A stretch of DNA of 64,000 nucleotides from Diorhabda sublineata (GCF_026230105.1 NC_079474.1:10674187-10738186), one strand, 5' to 3'. Numbered from the stretch's first letter, positions 1-11,462 are shown. Program-made: numbers and translations. The notes: generated by a model from the letters alone, not told the origin.

Positions 1-8
1 CATCTTTA

Positions 9-314
9 TTTCTCCTGTAAAATATGTTCGATATCTTGGGCCTGAAGCTCACATTTTGTCGTTTTAAGAAGGCCAACAGTTTCCCATGTTTCGAAATATT
101 AGTTTTTTCCAATTTGTAGCATCGTTCGAATCATACTGTTCATTGCCCAGTGGACGTCTTCTTTTGTTCTCCAAAATATGCTGAGAGTACACTTTAGGAA
201 CAGGTATTTTTCACCTTCTACCTTCGCACCAGTTCCTATATCATTCAGTAGTTTTTCTAGAACCAATCCGTGTGCTGCTGCGTCAGCGTCGTTTTTCTGG
301 AGGGGTATAATCCA
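9..314 (-). pseudogene. Unrecognised coding fragment, decayed
   Basis: A minus-strand frame runs from just after a stop at 317-315 to a stop at 8-6, about 100 codons, with one internal TAA at 101-99. The translation looks like real protein: mixed charged and hydrophobic residues including HGLVLEKLLNDIGTGAKVEG, and a later part with EDVHWAMNSMIRTML. The local sequence is richer in G and C than its surroundings. I do not recognise the family. It could be a host pseudogene or a retroelement gag-like fragment. The foldback element at 410 begins about 100 bases upstream of it. No splice sites were assigned. Confidence 0.4.
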
Positions 315-409
315 TCAATTTTTCATTAACGAACTTAATATCCATCCGACTTTATCCAACATTTATTTATTTTGGTGACAGTTCTTTACCACATAGCAAC
401 AGTAACAAT

Positions 410-1920
410 ACAGGGTGTCCCACGACGAGTTAAAACTATCGTATATGGCAAAATACTTATAGTACAATCATGAAAATTTCTACGTTTGGGTTTTCAGATT
501 CGATCTTTTGAACTAATATATTTTCAAAGATGGCCAAATTCTGATTCTACCTGAAGTCGACTATAACTTTGTTATTTTAATTAAACCACCCTGTATATTG
601 ATACATTGATACTTTTGCCTAGAGACTTTTTTCGAAAAATGCATACTTTTTGAGTTATTAAGTTTTTTGTATAAAATTTTACCGTTGCAGACCCTTCTAA
701 ATTATTTTTTTACGAGGATACCCTTAAAGATATGAAAATGGTTTCTATTTGGTTGCTTTAAGCAAGAACAGACGTATTTGAATCTATGTTGAAAATTTTT
801 TCATTTTATACGGGGTGTGTATAAAAATTTAACTTCATACATATCAAATTTTTTTATTCTTTTAATTGAACCACCCGGATTTTTCTCGTTTAATGCATTC
901 GAAGGTAAAAATAAGGCAAATTCATGTATACTTTCCTATACCTAAACCTTACCGTTATCCAGATATTAAATATTTTCTGTGAATTTTTAGAGATGGAGGT
1001 GTAGTCTAAATTTTATTTTGACTGGTTGATACAAGCTCAAAAAAATAAAAAAGTATTTTTCTTTATCTTGTCAATGTCTGTAAAAAAATCAAATCAAATT
1101 GTATTTACTAATCCTATTCCAACTTTTAGTTGTTTTCGAGATATTTAAAGTTCTAACTTATTATTGTATTTTTCAACAAATTTTTAATTTTTTTTGTTTA
1201 GTTTCAGTAGCCTACTAAAACTATGCATAAAAAATAAAAACTTCATAAAATAATATTTCGGATGAATGAATAAAAGTTGGAATAGGATTAGTAAATTCAA
1301 TTTAATTTGATTTTTTTAATTCGCCTTAACAAGATAAAGAAATATGTTTTTGATTTCGTAGATCTTGTATTCAACGGGTCAAAATGAAATTTAGACCACA
1401 CCTGCATCTCTAAAAATCTACAGAAATCATTCAATATCTGGATAATGGTGAGGTTTAGTTATAAGAATGAATTTGCCTAAAATTTTTTACCCCTGAATGC
1501 AATAAATGAGAAAAAATCCGAGTGGTTCTATTTAAAAAAATAAAGAAATTTGATATTTATGAAGTTAAACTTTGAACACTTTTTATACTCACCCTGTTTA
1601 TAATGAAAAATTTTTCAACATAGATTCTAATACATCTGACCTTGCTGAAATCAACCGAATAGAAGCCAATTTCATATCTGTAAGGGTATCCTCGTAAAAA
1701 AATAATTCATAAAGTATTGCAACGGTAAAATTTTTTACAAAAAAATTAATAACTCAAAAAGTTTGTATTTTTCGAAAAAAGTTTCAAGACAAAAGTATAT
1801 TAAAATTTCACTAAGATTTCAAAAATGTATTAATATACAGGGTGTTCTATTTAAAATAACAAAGTTACAGTCGACTTCCGGTTCTACCATATACATATAG
1901 TTTTAACTCGTCGCCTGTAT
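410..1920. mobile_element. Long foldback (inverted-repeat) element, copy 1
   Basis: The sequence from 410 reads ACAGGGTGTCCCACGACGAG, and the same text in reverse complement closes the element near 1900-1920 (AACTCGTCG then CCTGTATA). Matching continues inward over roughly 700 bases per arm, for example the TACGAGGATACCCTTA block at 712 mirrored near 1685, and AATAGGATTAGTAAAT at 1271 mirrored near 1105. A spacer of about 140 bases lies around 1131-1269. No transposase frame is present, so it is non-autonomous. A diverged second copy lies at 38778-40002. The outer termini resemble Tc1/mariner-type inverted repeats. Confidence 0.85.
810..1602. repeat. Inner foldback with its own ACAGGGTG-like ends
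   Basis: Inside the larger foldback, the left arm has ACGGGGTGTGTATAAAAA near 810 and the right arm has TTTTTATACTCACCCTGT near 1578-1597, which are reverse complements of each other. Further ends occur at about 586-597 (CCACCCTGTATA) and 1836-1846 (ATACAGGGTGT). The structure therefore reads as concentric inverted repeats, each with a CACCCTGTA-type terminus, rather than one simple palindrome. Confidence 0.65.
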
Positions 1921-2119
1921 ATGTACCTGCTTGATTATTCTGAGAAAAATGCCTGGTAATTTTTGGCGTCTTGTTTAATTATATCTAATCTCTTGACAGT
2001 AATGAAATTCTTCCCACCACGGTGTGTAATATACTATTAACACAAAAGTCTGAGTGACATTCGAGTTAAACGTCACATTATCAAAAATTTACAGTACTTG
2101 AAAAACTCGGTTCGCAATT

Positions 2120-3008
2120 ATGATTCAATCAGGTCCGAAAGTTTACAAAATGAATGTTATCGTCTCCCCATTGAATTCAGAACCCTCTCCTAACGTAAAA
2201 GAAACGATAATAACGAAACGCGATTGCAGCTGGAGGATAAAGCAGTTAGCGAAACCTTCAAAAATTACCCCCAAATTTTCTGCAACCACTTACAAACTTC
2301 GACCGAAAAATTATATTCTTGAGTATGAAACCATAGATCATCCAAATAGGAAGCCGTTATGGTAAGTTTTAATGTAATTTATTACACATAGAAATACATA
2401 AAAATTCTTAATGTCTATTATATACAAATATATTTTTTCTCGATTCATTCACGTAACTGAATTTTGAAAAAATATATTAGGGAGTTGTATATGATACTAT
2501 TTTACATAATCAGTTTCCTCGAACAAAAATCAATAGGCTGTTACAGGATTTTCTCTTGGCTGGTTAATGTCAGCTAACGTGACGTGACGAGTCACAAGGT
2601 ATCCTCCAAAGTGTAATAGATTGCCAGACAAAGGAAAGACGCTAAATTGGTTAATAAATAAAAGCTAATAGATATCTCCTTTCTAGCTAGCTTAATAGGG
2701 AATTAAAACAACAAATGTGAGGGTTCCAAACAAGATTAAAACAAATTAATTATTGACAAAACTTCCACCATATCTAGATCATTGTAAACAGGGGTTTTAA
2801 GCGTATATATATGCAGCTCTGGTTATTTTTTGTTCTCTCAACAAAAGAGGAATTCGTTAATTGAGTTTAGACTAGAGAATTTTCAGAATTGAATTTGTCT
2901 TTCAACAATTACAGGACAATAGAAAAAAATGATAAAGAAGAAAATCCATCTAAGAAAAAATATAATTTGGAAGTATTAGGTGGAAATGGATATGATTTAC
3001 GTCAATGA
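2120..3008 (+). CDS. Small THEG-repeat-like protein, two exons
   Basis: Exon 1 is 2120-2361 and ends at ATG|GTAAGT. Exon 2 is 2915-3008 and follows TTACAG. Splicing rebuilds a TGG codon and gives a protein of about 111 residues ending GGNGYDLRQ. An in-frame TGA at 2099-2101 precedes the ATG, supporting the start. The motif SWRIKQLAKPSK matches the repeat of THEG-like sperm proteins, in which an arginine is followed by LA(K/Q)P; other parts are Lys-rich. Members of that family are testis-enriched and associated with sperm microtubules, so a role in spermatids is an inference. A poly(A) signal AATAAA lies at 3095-3100. The 553-nt intron is plain AT-rich DNA. Confidence 0.65.
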
Positions 3009-3094
3009 TATAAGTGTTGAATTAATAGAGAGATGATGTATCAAATGTAGAACAAATTTATTAAGTTTTATTAACAATAGTTCAATGTTTTTTC

Positions 3095-3100
3095 AATAAA
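3095..3100 (+). terminator. Poly(A) signal AATAAA of the two-exon gene
   Basis: AATAAA lies 87 bases after the stop codon of the THEG-like gene and is followed by a T-rich stretch, a usual insect cleavage context. Confidence 0.45.
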
Positions 3101-3273
3101 AATTATTTTTTCTGTTATATATCATATGAATATCATTTCCACAAAAAGGGGTAATGATTTGAATAGAAATTATCCATTTTGTGCTATAAAAAGAAGAATA
3201 AAGGTAAACGAAGAACCATATGATTATAAAGAAGATTTTCTAGGTCTCGCACAAGCGTTCACCAAGGTATCAC

Positions 3274-4216
3274 ATATGAGATCCCAGAAGTGCCTAGCCC
3301 AACAAAAAAAATTAACATTTTGGAAAAAAAAATTATTTTTTAGCTCCACACACTTTTCCCAACGATGTTCAATAAGTTCGATACCGTTTTTAAATAAGAA
3401 TCGTCAATCTCTTCAAAACAGTCATTAACTGCTTCTGGATTGCTGGAAAATCTTTGACCATGGAGCCATTTTTTCAAGTCTGGGAACAGAAAATAATCCT
3501 GGGGCACTGAATCTGGCGAATAGGGCTCTTGTCTTGTTGGTGCATTGTCTTCATGAAACAACACTTCTTTCTCAGCCAAAGGCGGCCATATTTGCTTGAT
3601 TTTTTCGCTTAAACGTTGCAATAAGTTCGCATAATACTCACCGTGGATAGTTTTTACATTGTTAATGGAAATTATTCTACGTGCATTCCAAAAAACCGAC
3701 CTTGTCTGCAGATGGATCGGTCTTTGCCTTTGGAGCTAGTTTTCCCTTTCCAGTCCATTGATTTTATTGTTGGTTTTTTTTTATATGAAGTGATGGACCT
3801 ACGTTTCATCCATGGCTATGAAACGGCGCAAAAATTCGGCTTTATTTTTATGAAACATTGCCGAACACTCGATGAAAACATCTCCATTTTGCGCACAGCT
3901 TTCTCATGTCCAAATTTTCAGTTAATATGCGATATAACGCACTCTTTGGAATATCTACATCAAGTCGACGATTATCTAGTACCGCTTTGTAGATTTTCTT
4001 CAACCTTTCTGTAGTCGTCACCTCATTTAGTCAATTTTTTCCATGTTTACAAATTCACTGAAATCGTTCACTATCAATGGCTGCCAAACAAATTCTAAAC
4101 AACGTGGCGTCTTCAAAACTTGAAATACATGCTGTATAGATTGTGTACTTTCTAGTCCAGCAACTATCGCTATCTCTAGGCCATCAGGCCAGGTACTTCT
4201 GGGACCATACTCATAG
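3274..4216 (-). mobile_element. mariner element, degenerate
   Basis: The ends are inverted repeats: TATGAGATCCCAGAAGTGCC at 3275 and, in reverse complement, TATGAGTATGGTCCCAGAAG ending near 4216. The transposase is on the minus strand. Its C-terminal part (3621-3340) contains FHEDNAPTR and YSPDSVPQDYFLFPDLKKWL, the second and third catalytic aspartates of a mariner DD34D transposase. About 20 residues between them are deleted, so the catalytic core cannot be intact. The N-terminal half (about 4216-3625) is split over frames. Related copies lie at 6870, 30071 and 62034. Confidence 0.85.
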
Positions 4217-4772
4217 TACCAAACAAATATGTAATAATATTCACACCATAGAAAAAGATGCTTAAAAAAACAAACTTTTATGAATAAGCAAATGTAATAT
4301 CCAAAATATATGCCTGCTTCTTCGGTATTCTCGATCAAATGACTTTGATGTTGGTGGTACAAATCAATTACGAATGGTACTCAACCTCTGTTTGACAGGG
4401 GTTATTAAAAAAATTCGGAAAATTTCGTTTCTTTTTTAGTAGTTACGACGGAATTTATAAGAAAATTATCAAAATGATTGTAGATCGATACGGTTTCCTA
4501 ATCTCCTTATAGCCTAAGATCCCACCGCTTGATTTTGCAGGTATCTGTTTCTTTGATGAAATTAATTTGAAAGGAATCTTGAGGATGTATGGAATGGATT
4601 AAGGATAGGTTGTAAAAATTAGCCGTAATTGATTTTAATGTCAATATGATTTGCAGCTATATGTTTTTTCAGTCAATCTTACAGCATTTGAAAGAAAATG
4701 ATGTTACAAATCAAAATAAAAATGGTAGCCAGCTCTCAGTCGACCGCAGCCATGTGTAAACAGGTATATTAT

Positions 4773-5195
4773 AGTTAATTAACTGCATTCACCGTTTTTT
4801 TTTTAAATTACATGCAAAATTAAAGTTTTATTTACATTGGACATGAAAATCCATGGTTGCCAGTTGTACAATGGCCGTAAGCAGAGGTTGCAGTTCAGGC
4901 AGTTCGTAGTTTCATTTCATTATACCCAAAAATTTATGTTTAATAAATAATGAGTCAAAAAATAATAAAACTTAATTTTCACAACTTTATACTATTATTA
5001 ACAGCACGTAACAATACGTGCATCTCCTCTCTTGCGCTTCCACTTACCTGAAGCGAGAGTCGTTCACAAAAATCATGGCAACCTCTGTTTGTATCCATTG
5101 TTCAACTGGCAACCATGGATTTTCATGTTCCTTGTAAATAAAACTTTAATTTTGCATAAAAATAAAAAAACGGTGAATGTAGTTAATTAACAATA
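4773..5195. repeat. Inner inverted repeat, arms about 120 bp
   Basis: The left arm (about 4773-4893) begins GTTAATTAACTGCATTCACC and runs into ATGAAAATCCATGGTTGCCA. The right arm (about 5078-5195) carries the same blocks in reverse complement. A spacer of roughly 185 bases lies between. It sits entirely inside the outer arms of the 4500-5830 element, so it is probably a later insertion. Confidence 0.7.
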
Positions 5196-5198
5196 ATA

Positions 5199-5715
5199 CT
5201 AGCTTTTACCCGCGGCCTCGCTCGCATCGAATCCATTAAATAACTATCAGAAATCATTATAATAGAAAAGAACGAACTCTGTAGTTATATCAGAACCTGA
5301 GATATAGATCTTTGAATGTAGAAAAATTGCCAAAAACCTACAAAAATCCATAACTCCACATTGAATGTCCGCGCCTAGCTCCTCTCCAAATCAACCGATT
5401 TAAGTGTTCAAAAACTCAAAACAAAGAAGGTGTTTCAGCGATTGTTCTCAAACCAAAACGAAGTCTCTAAAGTCTCTATCTTGAATGGAACCTGAGATAT
5501 TGAGGATAGAACGTGTGTATGTGAAAAACTCCCATAAGGAAATCGCATTTGAGTATAACTTGAGAATGGTGAAAATTAGATGAAATCCGATGGTTGATGG
5601 CTGATCTGTGCATCAATACCTTTCATTGAAAAAAAAAATTAAGCAAATCGGTTGGTTAGAACCCCTGAAGGGACTCGGAATGGAAATCATCAATTTTTTT
5701 AATATATAAGATACC
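5199..5715 (-). mobile_element. Possible Helitron-type 3' end, minus strand
   Basis: Read on the minus strand, a GC-rich stretch GAGCGAGGCCGCGGGTAAAA is followed by GCTAGT, giving a CTAG terminus at 5202-5199 next to AT-rich DNA. Helitron 3' ends have a short GC-rich hairpin followed by CTRR. The text upstream on that strand (5210-5715) has no protein frame. Its 5' limit is not visible. Confidence 0.35.
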
Positions 5716-5830
5716 CGTTTACACCTGGCAGCCCTAATGCTGCGGCCGACTGAGAGCTGGCAACCATGTTTATTTTGATTTGTAACATCATTTTCCTGCA
5801 AGATCAAACGGTGGGATCTCAGACTATTAG

Positions 5831-6869
5831 ACTTTTGAATGTTTAGTATCCGATGATTTTCGGGGCGTTGCTTCCTTTATTGAAAAATTATAACTGAATA
5901 AAAATATACATTTTTCGATTTCTTTCTCATACCTGTCACGCCTTCATTTTGTATATATCAGAATGACTAAGCTGCAGTCAGTTTAGCAGTTATTACGTGT
6001 AGTAAACAGACAGTAACGCCTGAAACCGTTTCGTACGCTTTCAGTTATACGACATAAGCAGCAGAAATGTTATGAAATTTGAATATATATACGAAAAATT
6101 TCAAAGAAGAATCCATTCTTTATTACAATGGGAATATTAATACAAATAAACAAAAATCTTTGATTAGCAATAATAAGATAATCAATTAATCAAATATTCT
6201 AATTATATATCATCTACTGATAAGATGTTGTATATATATTTGATAAAGAACAATGCATAAGTATGATTTTATCAGTAGTGCTATTGATATTTCGAAATTA
6301 ACATTCTACATGTGTCGTTGGGACGAGTCGTATATCTCAAAGTGCTTTTGAAGTTCTAGTTAATCAATTTCCCGGAAAATTCGACCTCAACCTTATCGAA
6401 ACAACTGAAAAATTCATTTAAAATATTTGGTAAGTTCATTTTGTACGTAAATTCTTCAAAATCAAAATCACATATAAGTGTACGAAGCATCTTGGTTGAA
6501 AGGAAAAAAACTCTAAATGATTGCTAACCCGCAAGCAGAAAAACATTTTGTGAAAGGAAATACTTGAATCGTTAACATCAAAAGATTTTTATTATTATTC
6601 TTCTCACGTTTAAGGTTATAAACTTATAGTTATCTACGTTCCATATAAAAGAAATTCTTCATCAAGATTACATAACTCACCTCCATTTCCTAAATTAATA
6701 TTGTCAATTCAATCAACGAAATTAGATGAGAAAAAAAGAAATTTTGTCTAATTCTGTTTACCAGACACGAACTGAATTTTCTTTAGAATCAACATTTTCC
6801 TGGAAAATACTTCTCAACAACCGCGTTTCTCAAGTTATAAAAATTTGACTCTAAGAATTCCAACGAAGC
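5831..6869. other. AT-rich stretch, nothing recognised
   Basis: No frame longer than about 60 codons, no splice-bounded coding signal and no repeat shared with the rest of the window was seen here on either strand. Confidence 0.5.
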
Positions 6870-7146
6870 GAAGAAATCAAGTGAAAACAGTCGCATTTGG
6901 CTAGAAAAAAGTGTTGTTTCATCAAAACAATGCATCAGCTCACATATCCGTTATTGTAATGGCCAAAATTAATGAATTAAAGTTTGTATTGACACCTCAT
7001 GTACCCTATTTATCAAATTCAGGACCTTCGGATCATGTTCTGTTTCCAGACTTGACAAAATTTTAATGGGTATTTTGAGGAACTATTTTTTTCCAAAATG
7101 TTTTTGTTTTATTTGTTGTCCCAGGTACTTCTGGGACCATCCTCGT
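6870..7146 (+). mobile_element. mariner 3' fragment
   Basis: The text from GAAGAAATCAAGTGAAAACA through the end repeat CCAGGTACTTCTGGGACCAT matches the 3' third of the mariner copies at 3274 and 62034. It covers the region around the second and third catalytic aspartates, but frameshifts and stops interrupt it. The 3' terminus ends near 7146 with ATCCTCGTA. The 5' two-thirds are missing. Confidence 0.75.
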
Positions 7147-7847
7147 ATTAAAAAATAAATGAAAAATTTTATGAATCTCTTGGTTACTTCTTATATTATA
7201 TCTCTGGTATTTTGTAGTCATTCATCATATTTAATAATGTAAATATTAAAGCTTTAAATTTATTACAACTTGTCACTTTTTGGCGAAAGGCAGAAGCTGC
7301 TTATGCATAATACCAATTTCTACTTTGCATATGTATAAAATTCTTTTTGAAATATACACAATAGATCCGAGGCGATAAATATGTAGATATCGCATTTACA
7401 ATGCCGGAAGATATGGAACAAAGTTATGAATAATGGCCAAAATAAATGAGAAACGTGTATCGAGATCGTGCACGTCGAACTCGATTAGATTTATTCGTAA
7501 ATTTTTAATTGAGTTCCACGAGAAAATTGTCGAGTTTTATATACGCTTCCTTTCTTAATATGAAGACCAAATATGCGATATCAAATTGGACGTAAATTCG
7601 ACGCCATACCTAAATAAATACCGTGACTACTGCTACTCTGTCAAGTGTATAAATATTTCTACTATTTGGATACTTTATTAGTGAATCTGTATAACCGGTT
7701 ATAGTTTAGTTTTTTATCAATATGTTGGATTCAAATATGATATACTAGTTCTATAAATCAGCCAACGCTCTTGACAAATCGGAATAAGTTCGACAACGCT
7801 GATAATGATAAGTCTGGCAACGCTGTCGAATATGATTAAAACGAAGC
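7147..7847. other. AT-rich stretch, nothing recognised
   Basis: No coding frame or repeat was identified. Some GC-richer text around 7430-7620 has no open frame of note on either strand. Confidence 0.4.
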
Positions 7848-8570
7848 ATGTCTCTGTGTCATGACAATACGTGCTCGTCGAGTAGGAGCGTTTTCAGAAT
7901 GAATAACCGATACAAGTTCACGTTTCAAGATAGATTTTTTTTGTTACGTCGTATCTGCGTACGAACGCGGATCACGAAACTATGTTTTACCGAATTTCAA
8001 CAACATTTTCCGAACTCGCTGCTACTAAATCGTTCAACAAAGTGGAAAAAGAACCGGAAATTCTTAAAAACGGGCTCTGTTGCCGTCACACTGCGTTCTG
8101 GACGATCGGTATCTGCAAAAACTAACGAAAATATGGAACCAGTTGTGCTGGTGGTGTGTACTGGGATGACTCAGTTGAAGTTGAAGTTGAATTAAACCTG
8201 CCTGGTGTGTGTGTATGGGCAGGTATCCATGCGGGAAGTTTTGTGGGTACTTACTTTATTGAGGGTTACGTGTTGGGCCAAATTTATTTGGAAATACTCG
8301 AAGATTCACGGGTAAATGGACAACGATCCAACACGGGAGTACCTTAATGTTCATTTTGGAAAATGGATGGGCATAGAGGATTCATTGAGTGGCCCACTTG
8401 GTCCGGTGAACTGACACCCTGTGATTTTTTCCTCCGAGGCCTTCTAGAGGCCCGCGTTTTTGCAAGAGGTCCACGCACCCACAGCTTGACATGATTCGCC
8501 GGACCTGCCTCTCCGTTGAGAAACGTTGCCTTAAATGGATTGATCAAGATGGGCATCAATTTGAACACTT
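7848..8570 (+). pseudogene. IS630/Tc1-mariner transposase remnant with N-terminal HTH
   Basis: The first part (7848-8195) reads NNRYKFTFQDRFFLLR and KTGSVAVTLRSGRSVSAKT, resembling the DUF4817-type helix-turn-helix that precedes many insect IS630-like transposases (the pattern of an N-terminal HTH followed by TGS...R.GR). The next frame (8156-8347) has VWAGIHAGSFVGTYFIEGYV, the core strand region of that transposase. A third frame near 8370-8450 gives GFIEWPTWSGELTPCDFFLR, corresponding to the third catalytic aspartate block (normally WP.RSPDLTP.DFFLWG). The region carrying the second aspartate is deleted. At least two frameshifts separate the pieces. No terminal repeats were located. Confidence 0.7.
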
Positions 8571-8699
8571 TCTCGAATCCCTTTTGATAAGTTCATTTTG
8601 ACGCTGTGTTTTTTCTCTTAATACAAATTTTTTATCTAACTTCTATCTAATGTCGACCTCTTTTTACTTGTAAAAAGATATGAAATATATATTAGGGTA

Positions 8700-9060
8700 A
8701 GTAAGTATATATCTGGGATACATACCCAAAAGATGTAAGCTGCTTCTTGAAGTCATTTTTAAAGTCTTGTCTCTTCATATTATTACTAATTCTCATATCT
8801 TCCTCCATTACTCTAGTCCATTTCCTCCTTTCATCATATTGTATCTAACATCTTCATCTCACTTTTCACCTTATCTTGTTCTTTGTTGTCCTCTTGGTAT
8901 ACCTTCTATAGATCTCTTTAAAGCTGCCGTTTCTCTATGTGTCCAGTTTCTGAGATATTATAAATTCAACTATGTGTTGTTCTCCCATTATTTATTTTAT
9001 TCCCTTATTAACTATCCTTCTATATTCATCTTTAGTATTAATATTCTCCTCTTATAAAAT
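8700..9060 (-). mobile_element. Probable LINE 3'-terminal coding remnant in a pyrimidine-rich tract
   Basis: The plus strand is strongly C/T-rich. On the minus strand broken frames give KEIYRRYTKRTTKNKIR and RRKWTRVMEEDM. These resemble the Arg/Lys-rich C-terminal tail of many non-LTR reverse transcriptases (GRP..RW.DD... followed by W...A.DR). The plus-strand frame at 8767-9057 is a low-complexity shadow. The match is loose. Confidence 0.35.
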
Positions 9061-9895
9061 CAACAGGTCTAGCGACTGCCTGGTTATTTTTCGATCTCTT
9101 TTGCTCTATCGGTAACTTCAATGTTCAATTACTTGAATCTTTCCTTTTTTTTGAAAACTACCCTCCTACTCGCACTTTTTTTGTGGTAATAAATTTGGAA
9201 TTCCTTCAGGTTATTTTTTTCTTATATCATGAAAATCATTCAATATAGTATATTATAACTGACCCGAATCATAAATTGAACCACGTAAAGTTCTATCTCT
9301 ATTTCGTTGTATAAATCTTTGAGATAGTGTGCTAAATTTCTTGGACAGATGGTGTACTCGCTACTGGAGATCGTTTTTATTCTAACCAAATTATCTCTGG
9401 CAATTTCACCGGGTCACGATATTGCTGCTGCTCGTCGTGAATTGTATAAAAGTATTTGAACATATACAGGGTGTTTCCTCGGCTCACTCCTCTCTGAGAT
9501 ATGTCCCTTAAAAAGCGGTGACTGAAATTGAGTTACATTATACGGGGATGAAATTAGCAGTCTTCACTTCATTTCATATCAAAACTTTTTTTGAAATTTT
9601 CATAAAACTTCATCATGAAATAAAGTGATAAACAGAAATAAAAATAAATACAAACCCGTGATTAGTCTTTTGCGAGTGTACGTTAATTCCAGAATTTCAA
9701 TTCTCTAGCATTACTAAAATTTTAGAAAAACAAATATAAAAACTCGCCCAATTGCACCTAAATATACTTATTTCCGCTTTTATCATACTTACTACCCATT
9801 AATTTTGTTTTTCAAGTAGCAAATACACAAATTGTATTGTGATATATTCTCCCTCCAAAGGCTCTTGATTTTGTTCTTATCATGATATTTTAATT
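9061..9895. other. No gene; one ACAGGGTG terminus-like motif
   Basis: No protein fragment was recognised. ATACAGGGTGTTTCCTCGGC at about 9464-9483 looks like a single end of the ACAGGGTG-type elements seen elsewhere in the window, but I could not find its partner end. Confidence 0.35.
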
Positions 9896-10900
9896 AACAA
9901 ATTGCAGTAGTACTGCTTCAGGGGAACGCCTCTCGCATCGTTTAAGTCATACCTTACCAACAGAAGTCAGCTCGTAAGGGTTGATACAACGATGTCTTCT
10001 TGCAAGTCAATAGAATGTGGAGTGCCCCAAGGTTCAGTACTAGGCCCTATTTTGTTTCTAATGTTTATAAACAACGTCGAGTATCTAGATATCAGTGGTG
10101 AAATATGTTTATTTGTAGTTTCTCTTAGTGAAATCTCACGGCACTTCATAGGATCATATCTAGTGGTCCTATGAAGGGCTTGTTGTGGACAATTCCTTGT
10201 AATGGGAGTTATATATTGCCGCCTTATCTAAAACATTAATTCCTCCTGTTTTGCACTGAGATCTGATCTGATCTTATCCACCTCCTTAACAGTTCATTAA
10301 ACCCTTATTGAATCGCATCCCCGATACGCCTTTCCCTTCTGGGGTAAGTGTGGTGCGACTCAATTTGAGAGAATCTTCAAACTACAAAACTACAAAAGAG
10401 AGCTGTTAGATATTTACTCAGAATAAACAGCAGAGATCAGTGCAGGGACTTCTTTAAAAGATTAATAATTCTTACTCTTCCTTCCTTATTCATCTTTAAA
10501 TCCGTTTGCCTAATTTGTAAGCACGATTGTCCAATTTCAGAAACGTCGTTGCACGGATTTCCACTTAGGAAAGCTGAGCACGACCTTTACCTACCTACTC
10601 CACGTTCAGAATTAGTTGAGGGCTCAATATTTTACAATGCCAAAAGAAATGCACAATCACTTGCCAATTGAAATCAAATCGATATAATCTTTTTCCGCAT
10701 TTCGCTATAATTTGAGGGCGTATTTACTGGAAACGACTTCTAATAATAATATGCTGCATACTGGTTTAATTTTGCTATGGACTTATATATCAATTATTAC
10801 CTATAACTATTACATATAATTTTGTAAGTCATTGTGGTTTCTTTCTGAAATTTTATTGTATTTGTATCTTTATTCAGTTTTTCTCATATTCGCCACCTTT
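9896..10900 (+). mobile_element. Jockey/CR1-like LINE, internally deleted
   Basis: The frame around 9935-10115 reads FKSYLTNRSQLVRV and ECGVPQGSVLGPILFLMFIN, the reverse transcriptase block just before the catalytic YxDD motif. The YxDD segment itself is missing. A second block at about 10290-10660 gives ESHLRYAFPFWGKCGATQFE-like text and KRAVRYLL, then FFKRLIILTLPSL, the conserved C-terminal region of Jockey-type pol. Roughly 100 codons between them are lost. The 3' untranslated part continues to about 10900. The same family recurs on the minus strand at 24890, 28150 and 42170. Confidence 0.8.
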
Positions 10901-11462
10901 TAAGGGTGATATTTCTGAAAGGAGTGGTGGACCTATCTTAATATGTATGTTTTCAACACATAAATGACTAATTACGTGTATTTTGATGTTCAATAAAGAC
11001 GTAGAAAATTTTTTGTTTTTAAATATAATGAAAAAAGCATTTAATTTTTCTGGTAAAACAAATTTTTACTAACAAAATTGATTTCATTATTACAACAGCG
11101 AAGTCTCGTGGAATGTATTTCCTTTCATCAAGCACTTTTCCTAATTAAAACCGTAAAAAACTGGCTCCCGGCCGCATAATCACTCTTAATTTAAACCATA
11201 ATTGTTATAAATCACAGGGCTTAATAACAGCTCTTAAAATCGCTGCACAATTTCAAAAGCAATTTTTTATTTTTAAAGATTCGTTATTAAGGTTTGTAAG
11301 AGTCGCGAAAATTAATTCAACGATCATTAATTCTTATGTCCATTTAATAATTTTTCTTTGAATAAAAAGAAAGTTAACATAACCTAAAAAATTATTTCGA
11401 ACGAAGATATTTCGTTATGTACACTGTATTTATTGTCGAGTATCTTTATAGAATCAACGTAC
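10901..11462. other. AT-rich, probably intron of the CUB gene
   Basis: No coding frame was seen. It directly follows, on the minus strand, the splice donor of the CUB exon, so it is inferred to be intronic. Confidence 0.4.

Larger units (their letters stand above)
4500..5830. mobile_element. Composite inverted-repeat element with nested insertions
   Basis: The outer ends match in inverted orientation: GCCTAAGATCCCACCGCTTG near 4511 and, in reverse complement, AGTCTGAGATCCCACCGTTT near 5827. Matching also includes ATGATGTTACAAATCAAAAT at 4701 and its mirror near 5790, and a block ending in CAGCTCTCAGTCG. Between these arms lie a second, independent inverted repeat (about 4773-5195) and a Helitron-like terminus at 5199. 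The minus-strand open frame over 5807-5613 is only the repeat arm and is not a gene. Confidence 0.65.

Noticed and set aside
5613..5807. 64-codon minus frame
   Set aside because: It coincides with one arm of the inverted-repeat element at 4500-5830; the other arm has the same text with stops.
8767..9057. 96-codon plus frame rich in Ser, Phe, Leu and Tyr
   Set aside because: Low-complexity pyrimidine-rich strand; the informative text, if any, is on the minus strand as a LINE tail.
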